NCBI GenBank assembly: GCA_027728065.1
Contig: JAQBVO010000003.1
Coordinates: forward strand, 1 to 64,000
Reading direction: 5' to 3'
Length of the DNA stretch: 64,000 bases
DNA from: Actinomycetota bacterium
GTDB lineage: Bacteria > Actinomycetota > Actinomycetes > Nanopelagicales > Nanopelagicaceae
Shown: positions 63,568-64,000 of the stretch, piece by piece
Numbering within the stretch: the first letter of the stretch is position 1
How the letters are laid out: the number at the start of each line of letters is the position of its first letter
Position numbers and translations under genes: made by a program
The notes under the pieces: model-generated
Seen by the model: only the letters and a program-made list of their open reading frames with translations
Databases searched by the model: none
What the model was told of the DNA's origin: nothing

Positions 63568-64000
63568 TTAAATCTCGACGCCAATGAATTTGGATTGTAG
63601 GAACTCATGAATTCCATCAAAGCCGCCTTCGCGACCTAACCCTGACTGTTTTACGCCACCAAATGGTGCCGCTGGATCTGAGATAACACCCTTATTGATT
63701 GCAACCATTCCAGACTCCATCGCCTCTGCTGTGCGCAGTGCACGAGTGAGGTTTGAAGAGAAGACATAACTAATAAGTCCAAACTCGGTGTCATTAGCCA
63801 TCTGGATACCCTCTTCATCGCTATCAAAGATCACGATCGGTGCGACGGGGCCGAAGATTTCATGGAGAAGAATCGGGTTATCTTTTTCAACTAACAAAAC
63901 CGTTGCTGGGTAGAAAGCTCCTTCGCCTTCAGGCTTTACGCCTCCTATTTCAACCTTTGCGCCAGCTGCAATGGCTTGATCTACTAACTCTGCGATCTTA
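63568..64000 (-). CDS. gabD: Succinate-semialdehyde dehydrogenase (partial, C-terminal part)
   Basis: Open from the window end to a stop at 63568; about 144 C-terminal residues of an NAD(P)-dependent aldehyde dehydrogenase. Visible: GAKVEIGGVKPEGEGAFYPA, LHEIFGPVAPIVIFD, and the C-terminal NKGVISDPAAPFGGVKQSGL then GREGG, typical of GabD. The catalytic cysteine and glutamate lie upstream of what can be seen. Confidence 0.88.
   Translation of the reverse strand, partial: KIAELVDQAIAAGAKVEIGGVKPEGEGAFYPATVLLVEKDNPILLHEIFGPVAPIVIFDSDEEGIQMANDTEFGLISYVFSSNLTRALRTAEAMESGMVAINKGVISDPAAPFGGVKQSGLGREGGFDGIHEFLQSKFIGVEI

Overview
The window looks like a piece of a small, streamlined, low-to-mid-GC actinobacterial chromosome, most like the freshwater acI group (Nanopelagicales, e.g. 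Planktophila/Nanopelagicus); that lineage name is inference. The grounds are an actinobacterial gene set and gene order with base composition that looks well under 50% GC: ResB/CcsB cytochrome c maturation with CcdA and a phosphoglycerate-mutase-like gene, a bacterial XPB helicase with its helicase-associated partner, ClpC-LysS-CoaX-PanC-FolKBPE-FtsH-Hpt-TilS, BldC, DUF3073, Nth-Crp, Ask-Asd, RecR-DnaX and the small SRP RNA. Genes are packed very tightly, often with ATGA/GTGA overlaps. Many first genes have no ribosome-binding site but a TANNNT box 6-8 nt before the start codon, as expected for leaderless mRNAs. I see no phage, transposase, CRISPR array or toxin-antitoxin pair.

Layout. 1-3982: cytochrome c maturation operon (minus strand). 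4033-9748: HAD phosphatase, then helicase-associated protein, M20 peptidase and XPB helicase. 9711-14415: a glutaredoxin-like protein, two secreted proteins (a metalloprotease and a propeller-like protein) and ProC. 14455-19943: an unknown cysteine-rich protein, MutY, a three-gene oxidative carbohydrate module (FAD dehydrogenase, SDR, SMP-30 lactonase) and a diamine-type acetyltransferase. The module is flanked by the MutY 3' end and a second scrap of a MutY 3' end. 19944-31925: ClpC, N-acetylglutamate synthase, LysS, CoaX, PanC, folate operon, FtsH, Hpt, TilS. 31935-40324: NlpC/P60 hydrolase, ABC exporter, heme O synthase, a YVTN-type propeller gene broken by one stop codon, PBP4, SpoU methyltransferase, tyrosine phosphatase, TPR protein. 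40325-45904: nickel/cobalt permease behind a Nur-like operator, DEAD-box helicase with a structured leader, M3 peptidase.

45911-53027 is a minus-strand purine region read as fba, purA, purD, purB, then only the first ~51 codons of purC joined directly to the last ~146 codons of purM, then DUF3073, an unknown gene, bldC and DUF5302. The purC/purM joint implies loss (or assembly collapse) of the rest of purC, the start of purM and whatever lay between, usually purS/purQ/purL/purF. 53161-53307 holds a 34-residue hydrophobic peptide gene with a near-perfect Shine-Dalgarno and its own terminator. 53410-64000: acetyl-CoA synthetase, thioredoxin-like lipoprotein, Nth, Crp, a five-gene ask-asd-yqeY-DUF4177-ridA chain with 4-nt overlaps, RecR, DnaX, SRP RNA, two tRNA-Ser genes and the end of a succinate-semialdehyde dehydrogenase.

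The most unusual points are the purC-purM fusion scar, the duplicated mutY end bounding an inserted module, the Nur-type box at the nickel permease, the small peptide gene, and the dense use of leaderless promoters including a symmetric nth/crp promoter.
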